This document shows, in pieces, positions 63,244 to 64,000 of a stretch of DNA of 64,000 nt. The notes under the pieces were generated by a model that saw only the letters and a list, made by a program, of their open reading frames with translations, had not been told where the DNA came from and ran no database searches. Where the stretch lies: contig BAAHQB010000079.1 of NCBI GenBank assembly GCA_054601695.1, positions 310,001-374,000 of the forward strand, read 5' to 3'. Source of the stretch: Amorphochlora amoebiformis. Lineage: Eukaryota > Cercozoa > Chlorarachniophyceae. Both the position numbers and the translations under genes were made by a program. Numbering within the stretch: the stretch's first letter is position 1; each line of letters begins with the position of its first letter.

Positions 63244-63261
63244 ATGACGGATCTGTTTTAT
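63244..63261 (+). CDS. Possible short first exon (MTDLFY)
   Basis: ATG in a short normal-composition island right after the telomere-type array. Frame MTDLFY, donor gtgcat, phase 0, compatible with the exon at 63756. At 18 nt this is weak. Confidence 0.2.
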
Positions 63262-63308
63262 GTGCATAAACTGAGATTAGATATTATTATATCATATAGT
63301 TAAACTTG

Positions 63309-63385
<77 letters not shown>

Positions 63386-63392
63386 ATATATA

Positions 63393-63493
<101 letters not shown>

Positions 63494-63557
63494 ATATATA
63501 CATATGTATATAAATATACATATACACATATTATATATATATATACATATTTATATA

Positions 63558-63595
<38 letters not shown>

Positions 63596-63755
63596 GTGTG
63601 TGTTTGCGTATTGATATACATATGTGTATATTATATATGTACACATATATTTATGTACGTATATGTAGATGTATGAGTATCTATACATTTATATTTATAC
63701 ATATATATATATATATATATATATGCGTGTGTGTGTATTTGTATTATATGTTCAG

Positions 63756-63812
63756 GACTCTCAAATAGCAAGTGTCAAGTTTTTTGCCGAAGAAACATGT
63801 AGAGCATCTAAG
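63756..63812 (+). CDS. Plus-strand exon, 57 nt, at right end
   Basis: Acceptor atatgttcag, frame [19 protein letters not shown], donor gtcttt, phase 0 to 0. Good coding character. It continues beyond the window. Confidence 0.55.
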
Positions 63813-64000
63813 GTCTTTTTACCATAACAACTGATATATATATATATATATATACATTTATATATATATATATATATGTATATATATTTACATATACATG
63901 TATATGTATATATATATTTATATATATCTTTTATGTATATATATATACACATGTTATGTTATATGCCTATATGTATATGCTCTATATATATATATATATA

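Overview
This window is nuclear DNA of a eukaryote, very likely a unicellular, centriole-bearing (flagellate) protist. The lineage cannot be fixed from the sequence. Three things point this way: GT-AG introns are everywhere, the coding sequence is cut into exons of roughly 16-150 nt (typically 45-75 nt), and a centriolar POC5-like protein and a Ras guanine-nucleotide-exchange factor can be read. Most of the window (my estimate, not computed) is (TA)n microsatellite. Degenerate TTAGGG/CCCTAA telomere-type repeats are scattered in at least nine internal places as well as at the left edge. Long reading frames made of Tyr/Ile runs, or of Leu/Ser and Leu/Thr runs, are microsatellite translations and are not genes.

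The real coding content lies in short islands of normal composition inside the TA sea. I read them by hand for AG acceptor, open frame, GT donor and reading phase. Four units result. (1) A minus-strand gene appears to run from about 36.8 kb to the left edge. It starts next to a divergent promoter and carries a PH domain (27.9-26.4 kb), a RasGEF_N-like region (19.3-14.7 kb) and a RasGEF catalytic region (4.5-1.0 kb). Adjacent exons are phase-compatible at nearly every junction between 36.8 and 14.7 kb. The linkage of 14.7-7 kb is weaker, so it could be more than one gene. (2) A plus-strand, intronless 331-codon frame (36.9-37.9 kb) begins 87 bp from the minus-strand start and is unlike anything else here. 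(3) A minus-strand POC5-like centriolar gene (46.96-39.14 kb) has 16 phase-compatible exons and a stop codon. (4) A plus-strand gene (47.67 to about 58.6 kb) begins with a signal peptide that exists only after splicing; its downstream exons are partly resolved. More plus-strand exons at 59.6-63.8 kb belong to this or to a following gene, one of them WD40-like.

Non-genic content: CT-rich blocks (0.54-0.93, 14.2-14.7, 28.0-29.1, 44.6-44.85, 58.3-58.6, 60.5-61.45 kb), an LTR-retrotransposon remnant inside an intron (17.17-18.85 kb) with related LTR pieces at 10.06 and 34.76 kb, a three-copy dispersed repeat, a CTAG-rich block, several minisatellites, and telomere-type arrays that in places touch or replace splice sites. 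No rRNA, tRNA or CRISPR was recognised. All exon boundaries are hand predictions and need transcript evidence.
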